A stretch of 64,000 bases of DNA from Plasmodiophora brassicae. Taxonomy: Eukaryota > Endomyxa: Phytomyxea > Phytomyxea > Plasmodiophorida. The stretch lies in contig CP145410.1 in the NCBI GenBank assembly GCA_036867785.1, forward strand, positions 1,178,001-1,242,000. Direction: 5' to 3'. The notes under the pieces are model-generated. The model was not told where the DNA came from and ran no database searches. It saw nothing but the letters and a program-made list of their open reading frames with translations. Below, piece by piece: positions 54,070-64,000 of the stretch (its first letter is position 1; each line of letters opens with the position of its first letter). Both the position numbers and the translations under genes were made by a program.

Positions 54070-54381
54070 ATGAGGACGCGTCCGAACATTTCTGGCACGA
54101 TGCCAGCGCAGGCGCTGCGCCCGGTGCCGTTGAGCCAGGCCGGGAAGCGGCTGGCTGGGACGCGCGAGTCGACGACGGACCAGCACCCGAACAAGCACGC
54201 GCACAGGGACGATATCGCCGGGAAGGCCACCCCGGATCTATCGTCAGCGGCCGACGACCCGGACTGGCTGGCCGTCCTGCAACAGGAGGACAGCACCATG
54301 TTCGTCGACGACGACGGCCCGGATCTGCCGCCGGCGCCGCCACCCAGCAATCCCGCCAACATGGAGCAGGACCAGGGATAA
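54070..54381 (+). CDS. Small acidic protein, hypothetical
   Basis: 103 residues from ATG 54070. The first half is basic and polar; the second is acidic with DWLAVLQQEDSTMFVDDDGP and a Pro-rich end. The frame is open well upstream, so a 5' exon is possible. The competing minus-strand frame over the same bases is the non-conserved extension of MOCS2B. Choice between them rests on composition only. Confidence 0.35.
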   Translation: MRTRPNISGTMPAQALRPVPLSQAGKRLAGTRESTTDQHPNKHAHRDDIAGKATPDLSSAADDPDWLAVLQQEDSTMFVDDDGPDLPPAPPPSNPANMEQDQG

Positions 54382-54473
54382 CGTTATACATACAAGGAAC
54401 CCCATGCGCTCGTACGTGATAGCAGGCTCGCGCACAGGTACCCGTTGCACGTCTTGCCGCAGGGGCGTCGCGC

Positions 54474-56330
54474 ATGCGGATCATCGTCGTGCGTCGCGAA
54501 GGTGCGCGGCGCAGTCGGCATGGGCGGCGCGGCACGTCCCGAGGAGGTCCGTTGATTGTGGAGGGCAAGGGAGAGCATGCCACCAGCGGTACTGACGCGC
54601 GCGTCGTGCAGAGGGGCTGGCAGTGGTACTACGTGGACGATGACGGCCAGTGCCAAGGGCCGCACACGCACGACGACATGGCGGACTGGTTTGCGGTCGG
54701 CTGGCTGCGGCCGGACCTGCTCGTGCGCCCATCGCATAGGACCGTGTTCAAGCCGCTGAACGCGTTGAAACCGGTGCCCGAGTTCTGCCGGCCGCAGCAG
54801 CGGAAACCGCCTCCGGCGCGTTCGCCGCCACCCCCGCCACCAGCGCCCGAACCGGTCGAAACGCCCGAGTGGATGTACCTCGATGAGAACGGTACGTAGG
54901 GGGCAGTCGTTGGGCCATCATTGCCGCGTGCCTTACGGGAATCGCCCAGGTGAGGAGCAGGGTCCGTTTCCGATGGCGATGATGGGCGCCTGGTTTGTCT
55001 CTGGGCACTTTGACGAGAACGTCATGGTCCGTCCCATGAATGAACAGGTAACCGCTCGACGTGCAACTCTGTCGATGAACGCGCTTACCTGGGCTGACCA
55101 GGGGTTCCAACTGCTGAGTATTCATGCGGACGCGTTCAGACGAGCGGCCGCCGAAGTTGTCCCTCAAATGAAGCACGAGTTCCATGTCGATGATCAGCGT
55201 CTTGATGACGAAAGGGTAACGTTTGCATCCTGTTTACTGCCTATTTGGCGTCTTATGCTGTCGTGCCGGCAGGAAGAAGATACCAGCGATGGGCAGGAGG
55301 TCGCCTTGTGGATGTATCTCGACGACAGCGGCGAGAAGCAAGGGCCATTCACAGGGACACAGATGCTCGCGTGGTATAATGCCGGTTTCCTGGACGGCAG
55401 CGTCCGTGTTCGCAGGAAGGCATCGCCGGATGAAACATTCTTCCCCATTGGGGACGATGCCGAGGCCCTGTTTACGGCGACTGTCGAGGAAGGTCTCGAA
55501 GAGACGGAAAAGCCATCCGATGAGGCTGCTGCTGTCGTCCGAGAGGGACCGGACACTAAATGGTTCTACATTGACGATTTGGGCATTGAGCAAGGTCCTT
55601 ACCCCGCTGCTCACATGCGCTCATGGTACGACCGCGGGTTTCTCAAGCCAGGTACGACGCCGTGCGCGTTTAGCGCTTGCCTACCCACGGTCTCATTCGT
55701 ATGCTGTCAGCTGTACGAATCCGTACGAGCGACGAGACGGAATACACGGTGTTCGGCAACCGCGTCCCGTGTCCACAGTTTGCCGCCCATCGTCCACCTC
55801 CTCCTGTCGTTGTAGCGCCGCCCGTCATGGTCCCTTCAGAGAGCTGGTACTACATCGACGCGGAGGGTCACGAGCAAGGTCGGCATGGTGTGGTTTCGTT
55901 TGTTTCCGAGCTCATTGCCAGGGTTGGTCAGGTCCTTTCGCTACGGCAAGCATGCTCGCGTGGAAACGCCAAGCGCTCCTGCCGCCTGATCTACGTGTCC
56001 GATGTGCTGTTTCTGGATTCTATCAACCAATTGAATCCGTTGATGCGTTCAATGACCGGCCAGTCGCCAACGAAGACCTCGTGCAATTCGGTGGATTCCA
56101 GTCTCATGGCAGACGTTTCCGGGCGTCTGCTGCAAGGTCTGGCATTGGCTTCTGTCGCATTGGAAGGCCATCGGGGCTGACTGTGTCACCATAGTCACTG
56201 GCAAGACAAGGATCTTCCCGACGATTCCGCTGGACGGCAGATGGGCCATTACTTTGACGTCAACGCATGGCAAGAACAGCGGAACCAGCAGATGGCGGCC
56301 CAGCTCCAGAAGAAAAAGAAGAAGCGGTAA
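54474..56330 (+). CDS. Tandem GYF-domain protein (five units)
   Basis: Exons 54474-54891, 54950-55047, 55102-55215, 55273-55651, 55711-55878, 55932-56136 and 56195-56330 give 505 residues. Five GYF-like units can be aligned: WYYVDDDGQCQGPHTHDDM; WMYLDENGEEQGPFPMAMM; WMYLDDSGEKQGPFTGTQM; WFYIDDLGIEQGPYPAAHM; WYYIDAEGHEQGPFATASM. Each is followed by a W-[FYK]-x(3)-G/L-F/H and hydrophobic strand. Introns fall repeatedly just before or at the G of the GPF motif. The protein ends in a helix with a poly-Lys terminus. GYF domains bind Pro-rich ligands such as PPG-phi and act in mRNA decay, splicing and translation control. Most known proteins have one GYF domain. Confidence 0.85.
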
Positions 56331-56704
56331 CTCGTGAAATACATCTTGTACCCGCAGTTGTATCAATGTGAAGATGTTAATCATTGCCGAGAAAGTGGCG
56401 TTCCATGCAGAACCGACGGTAGCAGCCTTGCAGGTGACGGTCATTGACCTGATCAGATAGAACCGCTCCGCTGTCAACGAAGCAGAATTGGTGGACGACT
56501 TGCAATGTGATATGGTCAATGACCCAGAGGCGCAGGCAGCGAAATAGTCTATCACGTATTCACACCTTGTCGCCACGATCGGGACGGTTCTTGAAAACGT
56601 CCTCATCGCCTACTGGCATTGCATTAGGTAGGTCGTCCGCCAACGAGGGCCGTGAAAACCTGCAAGTACGTCACTGCTTCAATTGTATTCGATTGGCTTG
56701 TTCT
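56331..56704. other. Convergent gap, GYF gene / NTPase gene
   Basis: 374 bases between stops. No convincing frame or repeat. Confidence 0.4.
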
Positions 56705-58738
56705 CTAACTGACGTTTGCTGGTACACCTCTGAGAAGTTGCCCCAGCTGGCGTTGATGAGCGGGCAATGCATCGACGGGTGACACTGGTCTCAGCAGGTC
56801 CTGCAGATGAGCACGATTGTCGTCGGTCATGAACGGGAACACGCTCGGGGAGAGTCCCAGGGCCTCCAGCGTGAACGGTCTCGACACTTGCTCCAGCGTC
56901 CGCTTCCGTGTCGCAGGCGACATTGGTTCGACAAACACAGCAACTTTCCTTACAACCGCACTTGACAGGTCGCATCGAATCGTGAAGAACGGTTGCACAT
57001 CGGGCACCGCCGGGCCCGTTGAGCCTTGAGTAAACGCCGACCTTGCCCTCCTGGGCGTTGTCGCATCTGGAGACCTTACTGGCGATGAGCAAGACCCGAA
57101 CATGGCAGGCACGTCAACGGATCCACGATCATCCGCAACACTGACGACCACGAACGTGAACGTCGCTGCCTGGGCATCACTCTCAGGCGGCACCATCACC
57201 GAGATTAGAAACTGTGTCGTCGTCTTCCCCACTGGCACGCGAACAGCAATCCGCCTCGCGAACATCCATGGCAGCAGTCGTTCCAGCGGGTTCGTCAGAA
57301 GCGCATCGTCGTTGTCGACCTCGACGATATGCGTAAAGGACACCAATGAAGACGATAAGCGCCGGCCAAAGTCGCCACCGGCAACCTTGTTGACAGCGGC
57401 GTCGCCAAACAGCTCGCTGAGCCAGCACCGGCACCGGACCGGTTCCGACATGAACTTTGATTGTCGTGCCGATACGGCACGCGATGCTATCAGGACGATC
57501 GACATGACGAAGGCGCGCCGGCGGTCGCATTCGAGCACGCCTTGGGCCATGAGACGACGAAGCGCGATGGCGCCTTCCGACAGGGCTTTAGGCAAGTTCC
57601 CCGCGATGTACGACAGCGTCGCTTCGGCCAGAATCGGTTCAGGTGGGTAAATGACAGTACATGCCCTGCCCTGGAATGGTGCACAAACCGCCAGGAGGGT
57701 AGCCAGATGTGACTGGACGAGGTCCATCGCCAGCGATGATTGCGGGTTGACCTTGACCGGCATGACGGCGCTGAACATGGCCACGAGGTCGGATTCGGAA
57801 ACGGGCTGGTTGTGACCCGCCAGTAACGTCAGCAGCGCCTCGCGTTTCAACGTGTCCAGGGCGACCTCGGATCCGTCGTGCAACAGGGTCGTCCAGAACG
57901 GACGACCGGACGTGAACAGGTCCACATATGGGGACAGGTGCCTCCAGCGAGATCGCAGGAGATCCCTCGTGGCAAGTGCTGTGAACGGTTCTGCTATCTG
58001 TCTTGGCCCAGCCGGGTCCAGGTGACCGTCCGGATCCATTGGCCCTGCGAAGTCTTGCTCCTCCCAGGCTGCGTCAACCAGTATGGCGACGAGGTTCCCG
58101 CCAGGGAGCGATCGAAGCACTCGACGCAGCAGCCGAAACAATGTGATGCAATCTCCACGCTCGTCGACAGCAGTGATCTGGTTCAGGAGCGAAGCGTGGT
58201 CGAACACGATTGCGATGACGTGGTCGGCAGGAACATTCGGGAACGTCGACTGGTTGTCGTCTAATCGGCAGGCGGCCGCAAAGAACTCGGCGACCTTGGT
58301 CGACATGTTCTGGACGGCCGGCCAGTCGTGCTGCCCGCCCGATTTCCAGAATGAGGACAGTAGGCAGTGCAACCATTTCGTCAAGTCCCTTGCGGCGTTC
58401 CTCGAGCTTTGCAGACCGGCGAGGAATTGCCTGACGGGCTGGTTGGCGTGGGGGTACCCGGGCAGGTTTGGGTCCCGCAGGCAGATGTAGATGGTGTGGA
58501 GGAGGTGGCTCGACGTGTCGGCTGCCTTGATCAGCCGGGACTTACCGTACCCGGCTGACTGGCAGACAGCGAAGTACGGTGCGAACAGGTGATGCTGGCG
58601 CCATTGGTGCACGACATGCTGGACGTGCTGGGTGAACGCAGATACAAGGCGGCCGCCCGGGTCAACGAATGGCGTGTTGAATGGGTGCCTCGAAGTGTTT
58701 GACGCCGCCGCCTCCATGCCTCGTCGGTGCCCTGGCAT
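56705..58738 (-). CDS. Crinkler-type large P-loop NTPase
   Basis: An intronless frame of 677 residues from ATG 58738. The P-loop is QSAGYGKSRLI near residues 61-71. It is followed at the usual spacing by IYICLRDPNLPGYPH, a signature of the large eukaryotic protist and fungal NTPases linked to Crinkler (CRN/CR) effectors. HVIAIVFDHASLL and NLVAILVDAAWEE look like Walker B and sensor strands. The C-terminal third has a beta-rich segment around RRIAVRVPVGKTTTQFLI, in the place where relatives carry a restriction-endonuclease-like fold, but clear catalytic residues are not visible. No N-terminal secretion signal. Possible roles are an effector-like or genome-conflict protein; assignment rests on motif order. 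Confidence 0.6.
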   Translation of the reverse strand: MPGHRRGMEAAASNTSRHPFNTPFVDPGGRLVSAFTQHVQHVVHQWRQHHLFAPYFAVCQSAGYGKSRLIKAADTSSHLLHTIYICLRDPNLPGYPHANQPVRQFLAGLQSSRNAARDLTKWLHCLLSSFWKSGGQHDWPAVQNMSTKVAEFFAAACRLDDNQSTFPNVPADHVIAIVFDHASLLNQITAVDERGDCITLFRLLRRVLRSLPGGNLVAILVDAAWEEQDFAGPMDPDGHLDPAGPRQIAEPFTALATRDLLRSRWRHLSPYVDLFTSGRPFWTTLLHDGSEVALDTLKREALLTLLAGHNQPVSESDLVAMFSAVMPVKVNPQSSLAMDLVQSHLATLLAVCAPFQGRACTVIYPPEPILAEATLSYIAGNLPKALSEGAIALRRLMAQGVLECDRRRAFVMSIVLIASRAVSARQSKFMSEPVRCRCWLSELFGDAAVNKVAGGDFGRRLSSSLVSFTHIVEVDNDDALLTNPLERLLPWMFARRIAVRVPVGKTTTQFLISVMVPPESDAQAATFTFVVVSVADDRGSVDVPAMFGSCSSPVRSPDATTPRRARSAFTQGSTGPAVPDVQPFFTIRCDLSSAVVRKVAVFVEPMSPATRKRTLEQVSRPFTLEALGLSPSVFPFMTDDNRAHLQDLLRPVSPVDALPAHQRQLGQLLRGVPANVS

Positions 58739-59274
58739 TCCACCGTCTGACCATGGTGGATGGTGTGTCCAACGAGCCGGGTATTACCTTCGGTGTCGAC
58801 TGCTGGGTGCAGGAAACGGTACAGTGAGACGGCGGCGTCTCGAGGCATTACGAGTTCGAACTTTGACATCGGGCATTGTAGCAGGAACGTGTCGGGGATG
58901 AGCTTGAGGAAGTCAGGAGCATTGCAGCCATGCTGTTTCTCCCACTGCCCTAAGAGATCCTGCGCCCCTCCTGATTGGTTGTGCCGATGCCTTGGGCTTC
59001 GTCGGATGACATTCCCGCCCACCATACTACCAGACCGTATCAAGGCATCATCGCATGCTTGCCATGAGTGAGAGCGACGTCGGTCATGCAATGCGGCGTA
59101 CCGACTATCGATCCACCCGGTCGTATCTTGGTCGGGCGGAGCGACGCCTGATTGATAAGATCATGATCGCGTTGCTGACCTTAACAACGACGGCGTGACT
59201 CATGGCGTCAGTGGGTCAGGCAGTTGCTTCCGGGCATCCGAAGTTAAACTTCAAACCTGGGCGACACGTCGACA
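58739..59274. promoter_or_regulatory. Divergent gap, NTPase / small secreted protein
   Basis: 536 bases. Frames are short and no repeat is visible. Confidence 0.4.
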
Positions 59275-59709
59275 ATGGTGGTGCGGTCATGGGTGTACGC
59301 TGCTGGCCTGACGCTACTGATTCCCTTGGCAATCAGTGCTGCCGATGATGCTGTCGGATCGTGTGACGACTTTGCGAACGGGTTGGTCAAATGCGTCAAA
59401 GATGCCCACCGCCCAGAATCTGGCAGGATCGACTGCGGCAAGCCGGCGGATGTGAAACCCGTCCAGGCATGCATCCTGGCGTTCAAGCGATGCGTGCCGA
59501 AGGCGTCCAACTTCGACAAGGATTTTGTCCGAGATTTGTTCGATGTCGTTGACCAGTTCTGCCTCGGCACAAACGTCGAATTCCGTATCGAGCCCGTCCT
59601 CGCCGTTGGTGCCAAACACAAGGACAAGAAGGACAATGCCGCCCAACGCCTCATCTCCTTTGCGTCTGTCGCTGTGCTCGCTGTCTCTCTGCTCCTCGTC
59701 GTTCCCTAG
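59275..59709 (+). CDS. Small secreted cysteine protein with GPI-type tail
   Basis: 144 residues, intronless. A signal peptide (MVVRSWVYAAGLTLLIPLAI-SAA) precedes a domain of about 75 residues with six Cys (in SCDDF, VKCVKD, DCGKP, QACIL, RCVPK and FCLG), enough for three disulphides. Predicted helices lie between them. The last 20 residues are hydrophobic after a charged KHKDKKDN stretch, as for GPI attachment. No homologue recognised. In a parasite this would be listed as a surface-anchored or effector-like small secreted protein. Confidence 0.7.
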   Translation: MVVRSWVYAAGLTLLIPLAISAADDAVGSCDDFANGLVKCVKDAHRPESGRIDCGKPADVKPVQACILAFKRCVPKASNFDKDFVRDLFDVVDQFCLGTNVEFRIEPVLAVGAKHKDKKDNAAQRLISFASVAVLAVSLLLVVP

Positions 59710-60545
59710 TGTCAGATACAGCCAATCGAAAACAATTGACCAATAGAAATCGATAGATACCCAACATTAGTGATGCAACGCTGTACGATGACAGAACCGG
59801 AACGCGATCGTTTGACGCTCTCGCAAAGGGCCCTGGATTCGAGACGTTAAATCGGCGGCGATGTATCCTTGATACCAGTTTGCCTGGGCCCGTCTCCAAA
59901 GACGTGGCAAAGTCCTGGGGCATATGCCAAATTCGCGAGCCACGTCGCCCAGTGCATCTCCGTCCGGGACGTCTCCCGATTCTCGAACGTGCTAGGAGCC
60001 TCTCGAGCACGCTGCGCCTCTGCACATTTGTCGTGTGCTTCTTCCCCGGTGCCGTGACTGTAATTCAGCACTTGGACCGTCACCGCAAGTGCCCGCGCCA
60101 AAAGCGTTCCATTCGCGGCACGCCGCCCGTTCGCGTTCTTGCGGGGGCTACCCGCTACCGTGTTAGGTAGTCTGCATGACGGCAGCGTCGGTTGTGCGGC
60201 TGGCGTTGCCATTACGGGGTACGGCGTGCTGGTTGCCAGGTGTTGACGTGAATGGGCGCGGTGACGGACAATGCCCGCCGACAGGGTTCGCTGGAAGTGT
60301 TCATGACAGGTGCTCGCCCGGTGTCCCGGTTGTCGTATCATCGGTGACCGACGCGACCCTGTGCATGAAGTGCGCGCGTCGGTCGCTGGAATCGCCTGCA
60401 ACGTCGTTTGCCCAGAAGAAGCGTCTCGTGTCGGACCTGAAGATCGTAGGGTTGCTGTACTCCAAGAGGCGAATGCGGTAACCGGGCCGTGACGCAGGTC
60501 GCCAGCTCGACGGCAGCGTGTACTCGCCTGTGGACGGACGGGACA
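59710..60545. other. Region without a convincing gene
   Basis: 836 bases. Both strands have Arg-rich open frames (minus 59847-60587; plus 60176-60481), and one minus frame (about 60301-60525) starts after a CAG acceptor-like site. None shows a known domain or a consistent exon set, so I leave the region unassigned. Confidence 0.4.
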
Positions 60546-63500
60546 ATGTGGGCGTCCATCCCCATGGTATTGCATGGAGGTAACCACGACTTGTTGTGGA
60601 CGCGTTTTGATGAATGCTTAGTTCTTCATGTCTCCCCAGTTGTTATTCGCTCGAAGGCTCCAATTGATGCCCCCTTTGCCGAGGATATTCTCGACCTCAT
60701 CGAGGCGATACTCGTGTGCTGTCCTTGCGAGCCACAATTACTCAAGACACTCGAGGGACTCCTTGAGCAGCCCATTGGCTGCTTCGAAAGCGTGCCTCTA
60801 ACGTCGTTCATCGAGTGCCTTGCACTGCGGGGCTTGATATTTATCTTTCGGCTGCTTGGTGGCTCGTCGGTTGCCCTTCCAATTAGCACCGAGCGTCGTC
60901 TCCAGCAAATTGTCTCAGCCTGTATCGACTGGCGGTTGCCCGTGGAGACACAAGCCGCATCCTGCACTCTTCTCAAAGGCATCCTGTCAGTCCAGAGTGC
61001 ATCTCAGGCTCAAAGACCGGTTGCCTCTCTTGCCACCGACTCCAATTTCATTGACGCGTTTGGCCGAGTTTCCCACAGCGCCACACGGCAACTGATCCTG
61101 GAATGTGTCGTGTCTCTTATCGACATAGCGGGGTCACTTCCAGATCAAGTCGTCATCGAGTATTGCAAGGCACTGGAGATAACGCTTTTAAGCGTCGACG
61201 TAGCACAAACAGTTCGTTGACTCGTTCATAGGAGACAGAGCTATCAGATCTAATTCGCCCTTCTGACCAGGAATACAGCGTGGTTGCCCTCGCCAACATC
61301 GTCGCGATGTCACCCCAGGCCTGCATTATTTCGACCAACGCATGCGAGTACCTGATACAGTGCTTGACTCGGGCACTGTCTCTGTCTTCCCACGCCTGCG
61401 GAGCGATACTCGGATCCATTGTCCTCTTCTCGAACTTGCCGCATTTCTCGGCTAATGCCACTGCAGGTTTGGTGTGAAGGATTCCTTAGTAGCACCAACT
61501 CTTACGGCCTTGTGTAGCCATAACTGCTCTTGCAGAGCAGCTAAGAAACTGGGTTCTCTGCGATGCTTTCGGCCTTGCTGAGCGGTGCATTCAAGTAACT
61601 GAGTACAGCGTTTCGTCTGAAACTATCCAACAGTGGTCTCACGTGCGCTGTAGGCCTTATCTGAAGTTGTCTGTAACTGCGATTCCCGAATCATGACCTC
61701 GGTTCGAGGTGACGATGTATTTGATTCGATCATGAGATGCACCGATGCTGCCGTAAGTGCAACCGCTCTTCTCCCGTCAACCCGAGAATGGCTTCTGAAG
61801 ATGCTTGCCCACATCCTTGATGGTTTGCTTCGCTGCATCGTAAATGGTTAACGATTAGCTAATCCTTTCGTAAGATTACTGCCCGTCCAGATCCGCTCAG
61901 GATTCGATCAACAGCATTCTCTTCACTGTCTGGAATGCGCTTATCGCCGAAGATGAAGCAAATGTGGCAGATATCCTTTCTCTGTGCTGCAAACTCCTTC
62001 AAAACATGGTCGCGATGTGGCACGCGGACGGCTCTTTGCGTTTCGTCCTATCGTTCTGCGAAGAGCAACTTGTTCCTTTAATGGCACTGGTAATGTGAAG
62101 CGTACCGAAAGCGAAAGTGGAATGACTATGGACGTTTAGAGGCCATCCTGGGCAACCTTGGAATTCTACGATTCTGCTTTCGCATTCCTGGTGTCGACCA
62201 TGAACAGAGTTCCGCTAGAGACGGCACAGCTACTCGACAATTTAAAGATCGCAGGAATATTCGATATCGTGAACGAGCTCGTCGAGTTTGAAACGGTTCA
62301 AACTGGCTTGCAGGTCCGGTGAGTGGTATTCAAGGTTTGTACGCGCAACTAACGTTTGCTGCTTTGCAGGAATTCGTAATATGGTCGCTCTGTTCATCGC
62401 CACCATTCAAGGACGATGATACCGCTCCGGATTCTTGGAAGTCACGATTCCCTACTCTGGCCTCTCGTACGGCTCATCTCCATGTGCCCGCCCCGACTGT
62501 CTGATCTAAGGCCAGAACCGTCGCATAGTTGGCATTTCGAGGATTTGCGGCGTTCTGCCAACGTGTTCGTCTCTGCCTGATGTTGTGCCATATTGCACCA
62601 TGCTAGTTCATCGGATGCGATCATTGACCGCAATGCCGGCTTCCACTCTTCAGACAGCCATTGCTGCGATATCGTCCATACTGGCGCGAATCGACAGGCT
62701 ACTTCAGCGTGAACAGCCCGTTACTTCTTATGATGTCGCCCTCAACGTTGCTGTACGCTGTGTTCTCGGTGTTGCCCATCTTCAACGTGTCGCGGGAGAT
62801 GACATCGTCTTCGCTACATCGAGCAGCGGTGGTCTGGTACTGCATTCACTAGGTAGGAGTAGGGCCTTTGCGTTTCAAACAACTGGCACGATTGCATCAT
62901 GATTCTAGAGTGCATCGTTTTATATCTTATCAAGGCGGTCCCGTGCTTCGAGGAGCTGTCGATGTGTACGATGGTGTGGTCCTGGTTGTGGTCTTCAAGC
63001 GTCCAGATGCGGCAATCGTTAATCGAGCTTACTGCCAACTGCCCTAGTGTAGAGTGCGATCGCCTGCTGTCTCTTGTCGTCGTCTCCGTTTCGCCTATGC
63101 TGTCTGTGGTTGAATGCCTGGCTTGCTTCAGGAGCCATCCGTGCCTGCACTATCTTCTGCAACAAATCGTCTCACGAACCTGTGAGGTTACCCGCACCGA
63201 CCACCTGATGTCACTGTTTGGTACGACCCTCGTCGTATGCGATTTCCTTTGCCTGATCATTCGGCGCAGGCGCTGACCTTACGACGCACGACGTTGAAAC
63301 GCTCCTGGTTCTGCAACGGCTTGGAGTTGTCAACAAGGCCTTCTTCGAGGATCACGTAATTGATTTAATTTCATTTCCGCGTGTGGGCGACCTCCAGTTC
63401 AGCAGCACCTGCGCCCTAGTTTGTTCGCTCGTTCCCGGGTCCCGCGGCATCGTCGATGATCGGCTTCAATCTCTCGTATGGGATTTGTTCCCAGCAACCC

Positions 63501-64000
63501 TTGCGGCCGACGACGCGGACAGTTTCTCCAATCTGCTGTACGTGAAGGCCGATCTGATTCGAATTGGATCAGGACAAGGCGATGCAGATTCTGAAACTGC
63601 ACAGCTGCGAGAATGGGCAAGTGCATACCCACCTCTGCAGCCTGCCACGTTCGCCATTACAGCTGCCCGAATAAGCCATGGTTCTGTTGGAGTTCGCTCG
63701 CCGGCTGTTCAGCGGATGCTGCACGCCGCCGTTTCCAATGTCCTCGGGCCGCACGGCTGTCTCGATGCAGTGCTGCTCGTGGGTGCCGCTATTGTCAGGC
63801 TTGGTATGGTGCCTGGCAGTATTCAACCTTGGGTAGAGACCGCATCGCAACATATGATGCTGTCGACGCTCGCTGGCCCCGGTCGCACAATGGTACCTCT
63901 TCCCCAGCTTGCCCTTCTGGCACTGTTCTGGCACTTTGAGATGCCACCCCCGCTCAGATCCGTCGTTCGCGACACGCTTCGGTCTGTCGAACCCGTCGCC
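60546..64000 (+). CDS. Large helical-repeat (HEAT-like) protein, 3' end outside window
   Basis: Exons 60546-61193, 61232-61466, 61537-about 61590 and several more, the last open from about 63380 to the window end. Exon 2 gives VVALANIVAMSPQACIISTN and LGSIVLFSNLPHFS, and the last visible exon gives VWDLFPATLAADDADSF and DAVLLVGAAIVRLGMVP. The pattern is of paired amphipathic helices 35 to 45 residues apart, as in HEAT or armadillo solenoids. More than 700 residues are likely within the window. Candidates would include karyopherins and focadhesin-like or FAM-type scaffolds, but no signature is decisive. Intron 1 (61194-61231) is only 38 bases. Exon edges after 61590 were not fixed. Confidence 0.6.

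Noticed and set aside
53892-54362. Long N-terminal extension of MOCS2B
   Set aside because: Low-complexity, absent from the family, and opposite a more gene-like acidic frame.
60176-60481. Plus ORF of 101 codons
   Set aside because: No domain, competing open frames on the other strand, no splice structure that joins it to a neighbour.

Overview
The window is nuclear DNA of a compact, GC-rich, intron-dense protist. About 30 genes lie on both strands with gaps mostly of 30 to 500 bases. I could model about 120 spliceosomal introns by holding protein similarity and reading phase together. Most are 45 to 75 bases, begin GT, end AG, and carry a CTAAC/CTGAC-like branch site 8 to 25 bases before the acceptor. 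IFT56 shows that the organism builds a cilium or flagellum. Secreted glucanase-like, low-complexity and small cysteine proteins, a Crinkler-type NTPase, high GC and short introns fit a flagellated plasmodiophorid-like rhizarian, but that placement is inference. No rRNA, tRNA, CRISPR array or prokaryotic operon was seen.

Layout. 1-6060: end of a helical-repeat protein (+), a GH16-type wall glycosidase (+), a repetitive secreted protein (-), TRAPPC6 (-). 6137-17143, all minus: SIN3 corepressor, a formin, a zinc-finger/ubiquitin-like protein split by a DNA transposon, and IFT56. 17341-25976: a major facilitator transporter (+), a KA1/armadillo-like protein (-), NOP14 (-), VPS36 (+), an acidic orphan (-). 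26228-38353: an SLC44 choline-transporter-like protein (+), a P4-ATPase (-), a CaMKK-type kinase (+), a three-finger CCCH protein (-), TOM40 (-). 38841-49889: acinus (+), a giant Pro/Thr-repeat secreted protein (-), a coiled-coil protein (+), PRP31 (-), DNAJC21/JJJ1 (+), a short kinesin with a C-terminal CaaX motif (+). 49998-64000: a TNFAIP8-like protein (-), an orphan (+), molybdopterin synthase large subunit MOCS2B (-), a small acidic ORF (+), a five-GYF protein (+), a Crinkler-type NTPase (-), a small secreted protein (+), and the 5' part of a long helical-repeat gene (+).

Most genes are single-copy housekeeping functions: SIN3 chromatin repression; NOP14 and JJJ1 ribosome assembly; PRP31 and acinus splicing; TRAPPC6, VPS36 and the P4-ATPase membrane traffic; TOM40 mitochondrial import. 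The accessory layer is the set of secreted proteins, the NTPase and the transposon.

The most unusual object is a 672-base element at 14332-15003. It has 12-base terminal inverted repeats, a 10-base target duplication, two flanking arrays of the palindrome GTTATATAAC, and one small ORF that encodes little more than a BED zinc finger. It sits inside the coding sequence of its host gene, and its end supplies a branch site and acceptor that would let it be removed in frame as an intron. Exon boundaries throughout are my own predictions, checked only by phase and family similarity.
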